DNA of 12,968 bases, taken from contig JBGTIZ010000114.1 of assembly GCA_041745395.1 (NCBI GenBank), positions 1 to 12,968 of the forward strand, written 5' to 3'. A program made the position numbers and the translations under genes. The stretch comes from Hadersleviella sp041745395 (lineage in GTDB: Bacteria; Chloroflexota; Anaerolineae; Promineifilales; Promineifilaceae). This document shows, in pieces, positions 7,367-12,950 of this stretch (position 1 is its first letter; every line of letters begins with the position of its first letter). Under the pieces are notes generated by a model. That model was given only the letters and a program-made list of their open reading frames with translations, was not told the origin of the DNA and did no database searches.

Positions 7367-8443
7367 CTAATCCGCTAAGCCCGCCGCCGCCAGCCGTTCT
7401 GCTTCATCGACCACCGTTAACTGGTCAATAAACTCATCCAAATCCCCATCCATGACCGCTGGCAAATTATAATTCGAGAGGCCAATGCGATGATCCGTCA
7501 CCCGCGACTGCGGATAATTATACGTGCGGATTTTTTCACTGCGGTCCCCTGACCCTACTTGTGACCGACGATCCGCCGACACTTCGGCGTGATGCTTGGC
7601 GTCTTCAGCATCTTGCAAGCGGCTTTGGATAATCGCCATAGCCCGTTGCTTGTTTTGAGACAGACTGCGCTCTGACTGCACCTTGACCATGAGACCGCTC
7701 GGTTTATGAATTACCCGCGCGGCCGTGGCGTTTTTCTGCATATGCTGACCGCCAGGGCCGGCTGAAAACGTGGCCGTAATCTCGAGGTCATTGGGGTCGA
7801 GCGTAATTTCTATCTCATCCACCTCGGGCATGACGGCCACGGTGGCCGTGCTGGTGTGAATGCGCCCCTGAGACTCGGTGGTGGGCACGCGCTGGACGCG
7901 ATGCACCCCGCTTTCAAACTTGAAGCGGGAATAAGCCCCGTGTCCCTTGACGGCCACAATTACTTCTTTGTAGCCGCCCACGCCGATGAAGTTTTCATCC
8001 ATGATTTCGGTTTTGAAGCCGCGCGTTTCGGCGTAGCGCAGGTACATGCGCAGTAAATCAGCGGCAAAAAGTGCGGCCTCGTCACCGCCCGCGCCCGCAC
8101 GAATCTCGATAAAGACGTTGCGGTTGTCTCGCTTGTCTTTGGGGATGAGCAGGCGGAGCATACGCTTTTCTAGCGCGTCTTGTTGAGTGGTTAATTTGCC
8201 CACTTCGTCGCGCACCATCTCCAGCATCTCTTTGCCCTCTTCCATTTCGAGCATCTCTTGCGCTTCGGTTAGCTCTTGTTGGACTTGTTCGTAAGCGCGG
8301 AATGACTCCACCAAGGGCAGGAGGTCGGAGCGTTCTTGGGCTAGCTCAGTTAGTTTAACGTGGTCAGTCACCACGAAGGGGTCGGCCATTTGGCGTTCAA
8401 GTTCTTCAAAACGGGCAACTACTTTAGCAATTTGGTCTAACAT
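7367..8443 (-). CDS. prfA: Peptide chain release factor 1 (RF1)
   Basis: 358 residues, normal length for RF1. It recognises UAA/UAG in the ribosomal A site and triggers peptidyl-tRNA hydrolysis. Seen: coiled N-terminal region (about 1-100), AGAGGDEA (116-123), the codon-recognition loop RVPTTESQGRIHTS (185-198) with the PxT tripeptide P187-T189 (RF2 would have SPF), and the catalytic GGQ (231-233) in SAGPGGQHMQKN. The C-terminal SEKIRTYNYPQSRVTDHRIG (302-321) is standard. The ATG at 8441-8443 is the only sensible start; only a weak GAGAGA lies upstream. A good promoter (8500-8528) places the 5' UTR at about 50 nt. The usual partner prmC/hemK does not follow; a MaoC-like gene does. No intact palindrome is inside, but near-copies occur (for example CGCGGCCGTG at 7718). 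Confidence 0.96.
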   Translation of the reverse strand: MLDQIAKVVARFEELERQMADPFVVTDHVKLTELAQERSDLLPLVESFRAYEQVQQELTEAQEMLEMEEGKEMLEMVRDEVGKLTTQQDALEKRMLRLLIPKDKRDNRNVFIEIRAGAGGDEAALFAADLLRMYLRYAETRGFKTEIMDENFIGVGGYKEVIVAVKGHGAYSRFKFESGVHRVQRVPTTESQGRIHTSTATVAVMPEVDEIEITLDPNDLEITATFSAGPGGQHMQKNATAARVIHKPSGLMVKVQSERSLSQNKQRAMAIIQSRLQDAEDAKHHAEVSADRRSQVGSGDRSEKIRTYNYPQSRVTDHRIGLSNYNLPAVMDGDLDEFIDQLTVVDEAERLAAAGLAD

Positions 8444-8499
8444 GCCATTCTCTCTGTAAGGTGGTGGGGGTAGGTTCGGGTCGTTTCTCTGGTGAGGGG

Positions 8500-8528
8500 A
8501 TTATAACGGGCGGGGCAGGTGCATCCAA
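8500..8528 (-). promoter_or_regulatory. Sigma-70-like promoter of prfA unit
   Basis: On the minus strand TTGGAT (8528-8523) and a perfect TATAAT (8505-8500) are 17 nt apart, the ideal spacing. Transcription should begin near 8493 and read prfA, then the hydratase and PBP genes. A one-mismatch palindrome copy lies 4 nt upstream of the -35. Confidence 0.75.
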
Positions 8529-8602
8529 GGGACACGGCCGTTTTCTCACGCCTTCTGCTAAACAAGTGAGAAGTCAAACGTAAGAAGTAAGAAGTGGTCG
8601 GC

Positions 8603-8625
8603 GTGCTAAATGTGGTCTGTCAGAC
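8603..8625. repeat. 23-bp dispersed intergenic repeat, copy 2
   Basis: Counterpart of 3343-3365 (18 of 23 identical). It contains the inverted repeat GTCTG-T-CAGAC at 8615-8625. Both copies sit beside CTTCTCAC-type words in gaps between genes. Confidence 0.55.
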
Positions 8626-8651
8626 GAAGCTACTTCTCACGTAACTGCTAA

Positions 8652-8710
8652 CCAGCAAGTCCGTTGCCTGAGCTTGTCGAAGGCAAAAGGACGGGCTTCG
8701 ACAGGCTCAG
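8652..8710. repeat. 59-bp dispersed hairpin repeat, copy 2
   Basis: Second copy of the 876-934 element, same orientation, 4 differences. Arms TGAGCTTGTCGAAG (8669-8682) and CTTCGACAGGCTCA (8696-8709) pair over 14 positions with one G-T pair and a 13-nt loop. It lies 36 bp after the stop of the FlaR-like gene on the minus strand and could stabilise or end that transcript. Confidence 0.8.
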
Positions 8711-8746
8711 CCCTCGGGTGTGTCAGCAGTCACCTTCTCACTCTGG

Positions 8747-9292
8747 TTACAGATGAACGGCGAGCCAGTTGCGGGTTTGGCGGGGCGTGCGCAGGCGGAT
8801 AACGTGGAGGTGGGCGTAGTGAGGTTTGTGGAGCAGTTGCTCGTATTCGCGGCGGCGTGACCATTGTTTGCGCCAGGCCCAGACGAAGAGGGACTCTTTG
8901 TGGGGCAGAAAGTTCTTGAGGCTTTCTTGGTTGGTGTCCCACAGAAGCTCTTTGTCGCGCACCCGTCGCCATGTGCGGCGCAGGAGGCGGCTGTAAATGA
9001 CGAAAATGTTGTAGTCGAGCCAGATAATCGTTTCGGCGCGTGACCAGATGAGGTCGCGCACTTGGCTGTAGTTGCCGTCTATGACCCACGCCGGCACGGC
9101 CGTGGCCTCATCCACCGCTTGCCGAAACGCCTCAACTGGACGCGGTTGCCAATCGGGAAGCCAATGAAGCGCGTCTAATTCTAGATGCGGAATGCCCCAC
9201 GCCGCGCTAATCTGCCCCGCTAGCGTGCTTTTGCCACTGCCTGTATTGCCCACCACCACGACGCGGGGGCTAGTTCTGCGTCCTGTAATCAT
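8747..9292 (-). CDS. P-loop nucleotide kinase-like protein (FlaR/topology modulation type)
   Basis: 181 residues. Walker A GNTGSGKST (15-23) is followed by the family hallmarks LDALHWLPDW (39-48), WVIDGNYS (69-76) and IIWLDY (89-94), then an Arg-rich helix likely serving as lid. This matches proteins annotated as adenylate-kinase-like or DNA topology modulation protein FlaR. The true substrate is unknown, and the topology name should not be read as function. I chose the ATG at 9290-9292 because AGGTAGG lies a few nt upstream. The longer frame starts at an ATG inside the 14-bp repeat (9320-9322) and would add ten unconserved-looking residues. The gene starts 40 bp after the fusion gene on the same strand and is probably co-transcribed with it. 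One palindrome (9095) encodes TAV. Confidence 0.82.
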   Translation of the reverse strand: MITGRRTSPRVVVVGNTGSGKSTLAGQISAAWGIPHLELDALHWLPDWQPRPVEAFRQAVDEATAVPAWVIDGNYSQVRDLIWSRAETIIWLDYNIFVIYSRLLRRTWRRVRDKELLWDTNQESLKNFLPHKESLFVWAWRKQWSRRREYEQLLHKPHYAHLHVIRLRTPRQTRNWLAVHL

Positions 9293-9318
9293 AAAAGACC
9301 TACCTGTTTTGAACGGGG

Positions 9319-9352
9319 TCATGTTTCACGTGTCATGTGTCATGTGGTTTGG
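9319..9352. repeat. 14-bp repeat family, second locus, overlapping gene end
   Basis: TCATGTTTCACGTGTCATGT (9319-9338) is identical to 2153-2172. The wider match 9323-9352 against 2171-2200 is 27 of 30. On the minus strand this block supplies the stop codon (TGA, 9335-9333) and last codons of the fusion gene. Confidence 0.8.
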
Positions 9353-10499
9353 ACACATGATTTTGATTGTGGGCGGCGCGGAGCGCGGTTGAGGAGAGGT
9401 TGACGTGGAATTCATCAAGGGGAATAGGGGTGAAGAGTGGTCTGTGAGCGGCGGGAATAGCGATGTCGGCCAGTTGCAGGACAATGTTGTCGTCATGCTT
9501 GCGCCCGGCGACCAGAAAATGAGCTTTGTGAGCGGCTAACTCGTCGAGAGCGCGGTGCATCACGGCCGTGTCGTTTTCATAATAGCACGGGTCAACCAGC
9601 CGCACGGCCGTGTCCGCCCCAATCACAAACGTCGTCTCGGGAAAAAGACGCGCCTTGTCCACAAAGCGCGGCGCGTTCGTCAGATAAAGCGGATGTCGCC
9701 CCGCGAACTGGCTCAGGCGACGCAACACGTCATCTTGCGCCAGCGGCGGTTTATCCACATTCGTGACCGAAATCTCAAAGGCGACCGGTTTGCCCAATTG
9801 ACGGCTGGCGACGTCCGCCAATTTTTTGTGCCCATAATGCAGGGGATTAAAGGAGCCAGAAAGCAGAACTTGGGGGCTGATATCGGTGGTACGCACACGG
9901 CCGTGGTCATACACCCCTACAAAGGGCACTTCGCCCGCCAGCAGTTGGTCTACCGCTTGGCCTAAGTCAGTGACCGTGCGCACCACTTTCTCGTGGGGCA
10001 ATAGCGCCAGCGGCCGATACGGCACGCCGAACGCCTCACCCACGGCCGTGAGCAATAAATCACTCACCAACGCCTCCTCCTCCGCCCGGCTTCGCGCCCC
10101 TTTGGTCAGCACCAGCCCATAGCTGGCAATTTGGGTCAGCGACCAAACGGCTACAAAAGCATGATGCGGCCCCTTTTTGGGGCGGGTGGTCGCCACGGCC
10201 GCCGCACAGGAGACGCCAAACAGCGGTTCTGATTCGTAGCCCACCAGCTCGTGGGCGCGACGCAAAGCCCCGCCCGCCAGCAGGCAAGCCGCCTCGGTCG
10301 AGGCAAACTTAGCTGGCTCGCGCCCCACAAAATCAATAAACGCTTCTTTGGTGTAAGGCACACGCGCTTCGAGCAACGTGTTGGACGCGCCCGCCACGCC
10401 CAGCAGGGTGGCCAGGGCGTCTGTGCCTGCCCCGGCTGTGACCAGCACGATTTTGCCAGGGTGGGTGTGGATTTGGTTTACAAATTCAAAATTGTCCAT
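9333..10499 (-). CDS. CinA-like domain fused to NMN-adenylyltransferase-like domain
   Basis: 388 residues, two domains. Residues about 10-160 resemble the CinA C-terminal/PncC (NMN deamidase) fold: GVAGASNTLLEARVPYTKEA (34-53), ASTEAACLLAGG (66-77), FGVSCAAAVAT (94-104) and HAFVAVWS. The ESxTGG loop bearing the catalytic Ser is replaced by GAGTDAL, so deamidase activity is doubtful. Residues about 210-380 form a nucleotidylyltransferase: SGSFNPLHYGHKKLA (214-228) with HYGH (221-224), and LSSTALR (368-374) like the ISSTxxR motif of NadD-type enzymes. A role in pyridine-nucleotide metabolism is inference. The ATG at 10497-10499 is preferred over an in-frame TTG 12 nt upstream; neither has a clear ribosome site. 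The last residues (HVSKPHDT) come from repeat DNA. Four palindromes occur inside: 9561, 9603 and 10041 read TAV, 9896 reads HGRV. Confidence 0.82.
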   Translation of the reverse strand: MDNFEFVNQIHTHPGKIVLVTAGAGTDALATLLGVAGASNTLLEARVPYTKEAFIDFVGREPAKFASTEAACLLAGGALRRAHELVGYESEPLFGVSCAAAVATTRPKKGPHHAFVAVWSLTQIASYGLVLTKGARSRAEEEALVSDLLLTAVGEAFGVPYRPLALLPHEKVVRTVTDLGQAVDQLLAGEVPFVGVYDHGRVRTTDISPQVLLSGSFNPLHYGHKKLADVASRQLGKPVAFEISVTNVDKPPLAQDDVLRRLSQFAGRHPLYLTNAPRFVDKARLFPETTFVIGADTAVRLVDPCYYENDTAVMHRALDELAAHKAHFLVAGRKHDDNIVLQLADIAIPAAHRPLFTPIPLDEFHVNLSSTALRAAHNQNHVSKPHDT

Positions 10500-10540
10500 G
10501 GGGGCTTGCAATAGTTCGGTTTTGGATTTGGGATGGGCGT

Positions 10541-10546
10541 ATTATA
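10541..10546 (-). promoter_or_regulatory. -10 element for CinA-like/nucleotidylyltransferase gene
   Basis: Perfect TATAAT on the minus strand, 41 nt before the ATG. A TTGCAC lies 19 nt upstream, a poor -35 at a long spacing, so the promoter may be weak or extended by other contacts. Confidence 0.5.
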
Positions 10547-10584
10547 GCAGGGTGCGGGGGGCAGGGTGCAAAATGGGGGTGGGG

Positions 10585-10613
10585 TTGATTTTGGAACAAA
10601 TGTTCTGTAAAAT
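10585..10613 (+). promoter_or_regulatory. Sigma-70-like promoter of small membrane protein
   Basis: TTGATT (10585-10590) and TAAAAT (10608-10613) with a 17-nt spacer. The start point would be near 10620, giving a leader of about 27 nt that includes AAGGAG (10633-10638), 8 nt before the ATG. Confidence 0.75.
10594..10605. promoter_or_regulatory. SOS-box-like operator inside promoter spacer
   Basis: GAACAAATGTTC fits GAAC-N4-GTTC, the core of the Bacillus-type LexA (DinR) box, and is a perfect palindrome apart from its centre. It fills the spacer between the -35 and -10, where a repressor would block polymerase. I found no other match in the window. LexA binding is inference. Confidence 0.45.
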
Positions 10614-10646
10614 AATCGTGAATTTCGCACCCAAGGAGATATTTCT

Positions 10647-10841
10647 ATGACACTTATTCTACTTTTTATCACGGCCGTGTTGTTACTTGTTAGTGGTCTG
10701 CTAGTGGCTGTTGTCATGCCCACGCTGACCAGCGGGTACTTTTTATTGTTAGGTGGCATTGGCTTGTTATTGGCCTGTGTGGCTCTCTTTTTCAAGCGCG
10801 ACCACGAGGACACGGCCGTGCGGGGGGATGAGATGCGCTGA
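10647..10841 (+). CDS. Small two-helix membrane protein, unknown function
   Basis: 64 residues, not recognised as a named family. Two hydrophobic helices are clear (about 3-25 and 31-49), separated by a short PTLTSG turn, followed by a charged tail KRDHEDTAVRGDEMR (50-64). This predicts an inner-membrane hairpin with its tail on the cytosolic side. Although short, it is a convincing gene: AAGGAG is spaced 8 nt from the ATG, a near-consensus promoter stands at 10585-10613, and it has its own divergent upstream region. The SOS-box-like palindrome in the promoter suggests repression that is relieved by DNA damage, as for small membrane division inhibitors in other bacteria, but this is a hypothesis. 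Two palindrome copies (10670, 10811) encode TAV, one in helix 1 and one in the tail. Confidence 0.75.
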   Translation: MTLILLFITAVLLLVSGLLVAVVMPTLTSGYFLLLGGIGLLLACVALFFKRDHEDTAVRGDEMR

Positions 10842-10957
10842 TGCTTGTCCTCGATTCATGAGCGAGTCAGTCACGCTCGCTGAAATGCTGACCTGCTGAA
10901 ATGCTGATCTGCTAAAACAGGCTACCCATTCCCCCCGCGCTGTGCTAAAACCATGAC
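10842..10957. other. Intergenic region before permease gene
   Basis: Contains a 6-bp inverted repeat AGCGAG/CTCGCT (10861-10866 and 10876-10881) and a 16-bp tandem repeat, GCTGAAATGCTGACCT then GCTGAAATGCTGATCT (10879-10910), followed by a partial GCTAAAAC. No clear promoter or Shine-Dalgarno sequence for the permease is seen. Confidence 0.6.
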
Positions 10958-12673
10958 ATGATTGGTTTTAGCCAGCGGTTCACCCAGTTTTGGCCTCATG
11001 TCAGCGCGTTTAAGCTGGGGCGTCGTTTGCTGTATGTCGCCCCGCTTCTCTTTTTCGCGCTGTTTTACTTTTGGCCGCTGAGCAATATTTTCGGGCTGAG
11101 TTTTCGGGCGGACAGGGACACGGCCGTGTCCCTGCTCACCAGCCTCACCGAAACCAGCTACTACCTCGACGTCATCTGGTTCACCACCTGGCAAGCGGCC
11201 GTCTCCACTCTGCTTACCCTCGCCTTTGCCCTGCCCGCCGCCTACGTTTTTGCCCAGTATCATTTCCCCGGCAAAAGCACCCTCAAAGCACTTAGCACCC
11301 TCCCCTTCGTCCTGCCCACCGTGGTGGTCGCCAACGCCTTCACCGCCCTGCTCGGGCCACGCGGCTTGGTTAACAATGCCCTCGTTGACCTGTTCATGCT
11401 CGACACGCCCCCTATCAATTTGCAACATAGCCTGTGGATGATTTTCTTGGCGCACGTTTTTTACAACTATAGCGTCGCCCTGCGCCTGCTGAGCGGCTAT
11501 TGGCAAAATTTGCCCCAAGATGTGGGGCAAGCGGCGACCATGCTGGGCGCGTCGCCGCGCCGAGTGTTTTGGACAATTACCCTGCCGCTGTTGCGTCCGG
11601 CACTCACGGCCACGGCCGTGTTAATCTTTATTTTCTGTTTCACCAGCTTTGGCGTGGTGCTCATTTTGGGCGGCCCCCAATTCGCCACTCTCGAGGTCGC
11701 CATTTATGAACAGGCCATCGTCTACTTTAATTTGCCCGTGGCCGCCGCCCTAGCTATGATTCAAATCATCTTCACTTTTGTGCTGATGTGGTTTTATACG
11801 GCGACCCAAAGCCGCATGGCGCGACCCAGCCGCTTGGTGGCGGCGCAGGCCAACGCCCGCCCCATGCGCACGCGGCGCGACCGCTTTATTGTGGGCGGCA
11901 ACTTGCTCTTTATGCTCATTTTGCTCGGTTTACCGCTGGTCGCGCTGGTGTGGCGCTCGTTTAGCGGGCCGGATGGCCTGTGGTTACGCTATTACACGGA
12001 GCTGTTTGTCAATGCGCGCGGCTCCGTCTTTTTTGTGCCGCCTATTCAGGCGGTGCGTAACTCCATTATGGTAGCTCTGACGACGATGGTCACGGCCGTG
12101 GTTCTCGGCCTTATTTCCGCCAGCTTCATCGCTGATAGCGGCGCAAGTCGCCTGCGTCGCCTGCTCGATCCCTTGTTTATGCTCCCGCTGGCTACCTCGG
12201 CCGTGACCCTCGGCTTTGGTTATATTCTCACCTTTAATCGCCCTCCCGTGCGGTTAGCCGACTCGTGGCTCATTATGCCGCTGGCGCATACGCTGGTCGC
12301 CATGCCTTTTGTCATCCGCGCCGTGTTGCCCGCCCTGCGCCGCATCAGCCCCAGCTTGCGTGAAGCGGCGGGCATGTTGGGGGCGGGACACGGCCGTGTG
12401 TGGCTCGAGGTAGATTGGCCCTTGATGCGCCCGGCCGTGGTTGTGGGGGCGGTGTTTGCCTTCACCATGAGCATGGGCGAATTCGGCGCGTCCCTCTTTC
12501 TCGCCCGTCCCGATTTTCCGACCATGCCCGTGGCCATTTATCGCTTTCTCGGCCAGCCCGGCCCCCTTAATTACGGCCAAGCCCTAGCCATGAGTTGCCT
12601 GCTTATGCTCGTTTGCGCCGTCGGCTTCATCGCTATTGAGCGGTTCCGCTTGGGCGACGAAGGGGAGTTTTAG
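10958..12673 (+). CDS. ABC transporter permease, two-domain ThiP/FbpB type
   Basis: 571 residues, multi-pass inner-membrane protein with two fused BPD_transp_1 domains, as in ThiP and FbpB (E. coli ThiP is about 536). It would form the whole channel and dock an ATPase through two EAA loops: QAATMLGASPRRVFWTITLP (191-210) and EAAGMLGAGHGRVWLEVDWP (469-488). The block FTSFGVVLILGGPQFATLE (228-246) resembles thiamine permeases more than iron ones, but thiamine versus Fe(III) cannot be decided here. Neither the ATPase nor the binding protein is in the window; either could lie to the right. The ATG at 10958 is the first after an in-frame stop and lacks a visible ribosome site. Palindromes at 11119, 11611 and 12091 (TAV) and 12389 (HGRV). 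Confidence 0.92.
   Translation: MIGFSQRFTQFWPHVSAFKLGRRLLYVAPLLFFALFYFWPLSNIFGLSFRADRDTAVSLLTSLTETSYYLDVIWFTTWQAAVSTLLTLAFALPAAYVFAQYHFPGKSTLKALSTLPFVLPTVVVANAFTALLGPRGLVNNALVDLFMLDTPPINLQHSLWMIFLAHVFYNYSVALRLLSGYWQNLPQDVGQAATMLGASPRRVFWTITLPLLRPALTATAVLIFIFCFTSFGVVLILGGPQFATLEVAIYEQAIVYFNLPVAAALAMIQIIFTFVLMWFYTATQSRMARPSRLVAAQANARPMRTRRDRFIVGGNLLFMLILLGLPLVALVWRSFSGPDGLWLRYYTELFVNARGSVFFVPPIQAVRNSIMVALTTMVTAVVLGLISASFIADSGASRLRRLLDPLFMLPLATSAVTLGFGYILTFNRPPVRLADSWLIMPLAHTLVAMPFVIRAVLPALRRISPSLREAAGMLGAGHGRVWLEVDWPLMRPAVVVGAVFAFTMSMGEFGASLFLARPDFPTMPVAIYRFLGQPGPLNYGQALAMSCLLMLVCAVGFIAIERFRLGDEGEF
11113..11134. repeat. 22-bp perfect palindrome centred on CACGGCCGTG
   Basis: The copy at 11119-11128 is extended on both sides by CAGGGA and TCCCTG, making a perfect 22-bp palindrome inside the permease gene (encoding around RDTAVSLL). 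It is the longest extension seen; copies at 385-398 and 1430-1443 extend to 14 bp. Confidence 0.9.
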
Positions 12674-12702
12674 CGGGGTACAGGGTGCAAGGGGCAGGGT
12701 CT

Positions 12703-12735
12703 AGAAGTTCAACTTTTCAAAAAAGTTGAACTTCT
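12703..12735. terminator. Strong hairpin after permease, possible terminator
   Basis: AGAAGTTCAACTTTT (12703-12717) pairs perfectly with AAAAGTTGAACTTCT (12721-12735) around a CAA loop, 29 nt after the permease stop. The base is followed by TCTAG rather than a T-run, so classical rho-independent termination is uncertain. The AT-rich stem is nearly symmetrical and could act on either strand. Confidence 0.4.
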
Positions 12736-12739
12736 TCTA

Positions 12740-12829
12740 GCGTGCCAGACACTGGTTCTATTGAATGGGATTTCTCTGGTAAGCCAACTCTGGTATCCTA
12801 CTTAACTGAACCAGTGCCGCGTGCCAGAC
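12740..12829. repeat. Inverted repeat bounded by 11-bp direct repeats
   Basis: GCGTGCCAGAC occurs at 12740-12750 and 12819-12829. Between them, CACTGGTTC (12750-12758) and GAACCAGTG (12808-12816) are exact inverted repeats. The layout recalls a miniature element with terminal inverted repeats and a target duplication, although the interior is only about 50 bp. Confidence 0.45.
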
Positions 12830-12853
12830 CCGCCCCTTTACTGTTTCGAATGA

Positions 12854-12950
12854 CTTTCAGTGCGCTTAAGCGTATTGATAGTGAAAGCTATGGACTTTTA
12901 GTCCCTCAGCTTTCAGTCGGTGCGAAAGTCACCGAAGGCACTTTAGTGCC
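12854..12950. repeat. Cluster of consecutive hairpins at right edge
   Basis: In order: palindrome CGCTTAAGCG (12863-12872) enclosed by CTTTCA/TGAAAG (12854-12859 and 12882-12887); TGAAAGCT/AGCTTTCA (12882-12889 and 12908-12915) enclosing GGACT-TTT-AGTCC (12892-12904); TCGGTG/CACCGA (12917-12922 and 12930-12935); GGCACT-TT-AGTGCC (12937-12950). The words CTTTAG, CTTTCAG and AAAGT recur throughout. It could be a structured RNA, a REP-like unit or the end of an IS200/IS605-type element whose gene is beyond the window. Confidence 0.55.

Larger units (their letters stand above)
8444..8746. other. Repeat-rich intergenic region upstream of prfA
   Basis: 303 bp without a gene. From right to left along the minus strand it holds the 59-bp hairpin repeat (8652-8710), the 23-bp repeat (8603-8625), AGAAGT/AGTGAG low-complexity words (about 8565-8597), a near-copy of the palindrome (CACGGCCGT followed by T, 8533-8541), and then the prfA promoter. 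Confidence 0.7.
250..12398. repeat. Highly iterated palindrome CACGGCCGTG (21 copies)
   Basis: Perfect copies start at 250, 387, 510, 1432, 2910, 3177, 3499, 4423, 7313, 7337, 9095, 9561, 9603, 9896, 10041, 10670, 10811, 11119, 11611, 12091 and 12389, counted by eye. Nineteen lie in genes and two in the prfA/hydratase gap. Many one-mismatch forms exist (for example 7718 and 8533). Equal base use predicts about 12959/4^10, or 0.012 copies; GC bias would raise this only a few fold. The pattern resembles HIP1 (GCGATCGC) of cyanobacteria in density and palindromy but has a different sequence. It contains CGGCCG and GGCC, common restriction-modification targets. Confidence 0.9.

Noticed and set aside
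9293..9322. Longer start for the FlaR-like protein at 9322
   Set aside because: The ATG is part of the dispersed 14-bp repeat and lacks a ribosome site, while the ATG at 9292 has AGGTAGG upstream and sits closer to the usual start of the family.
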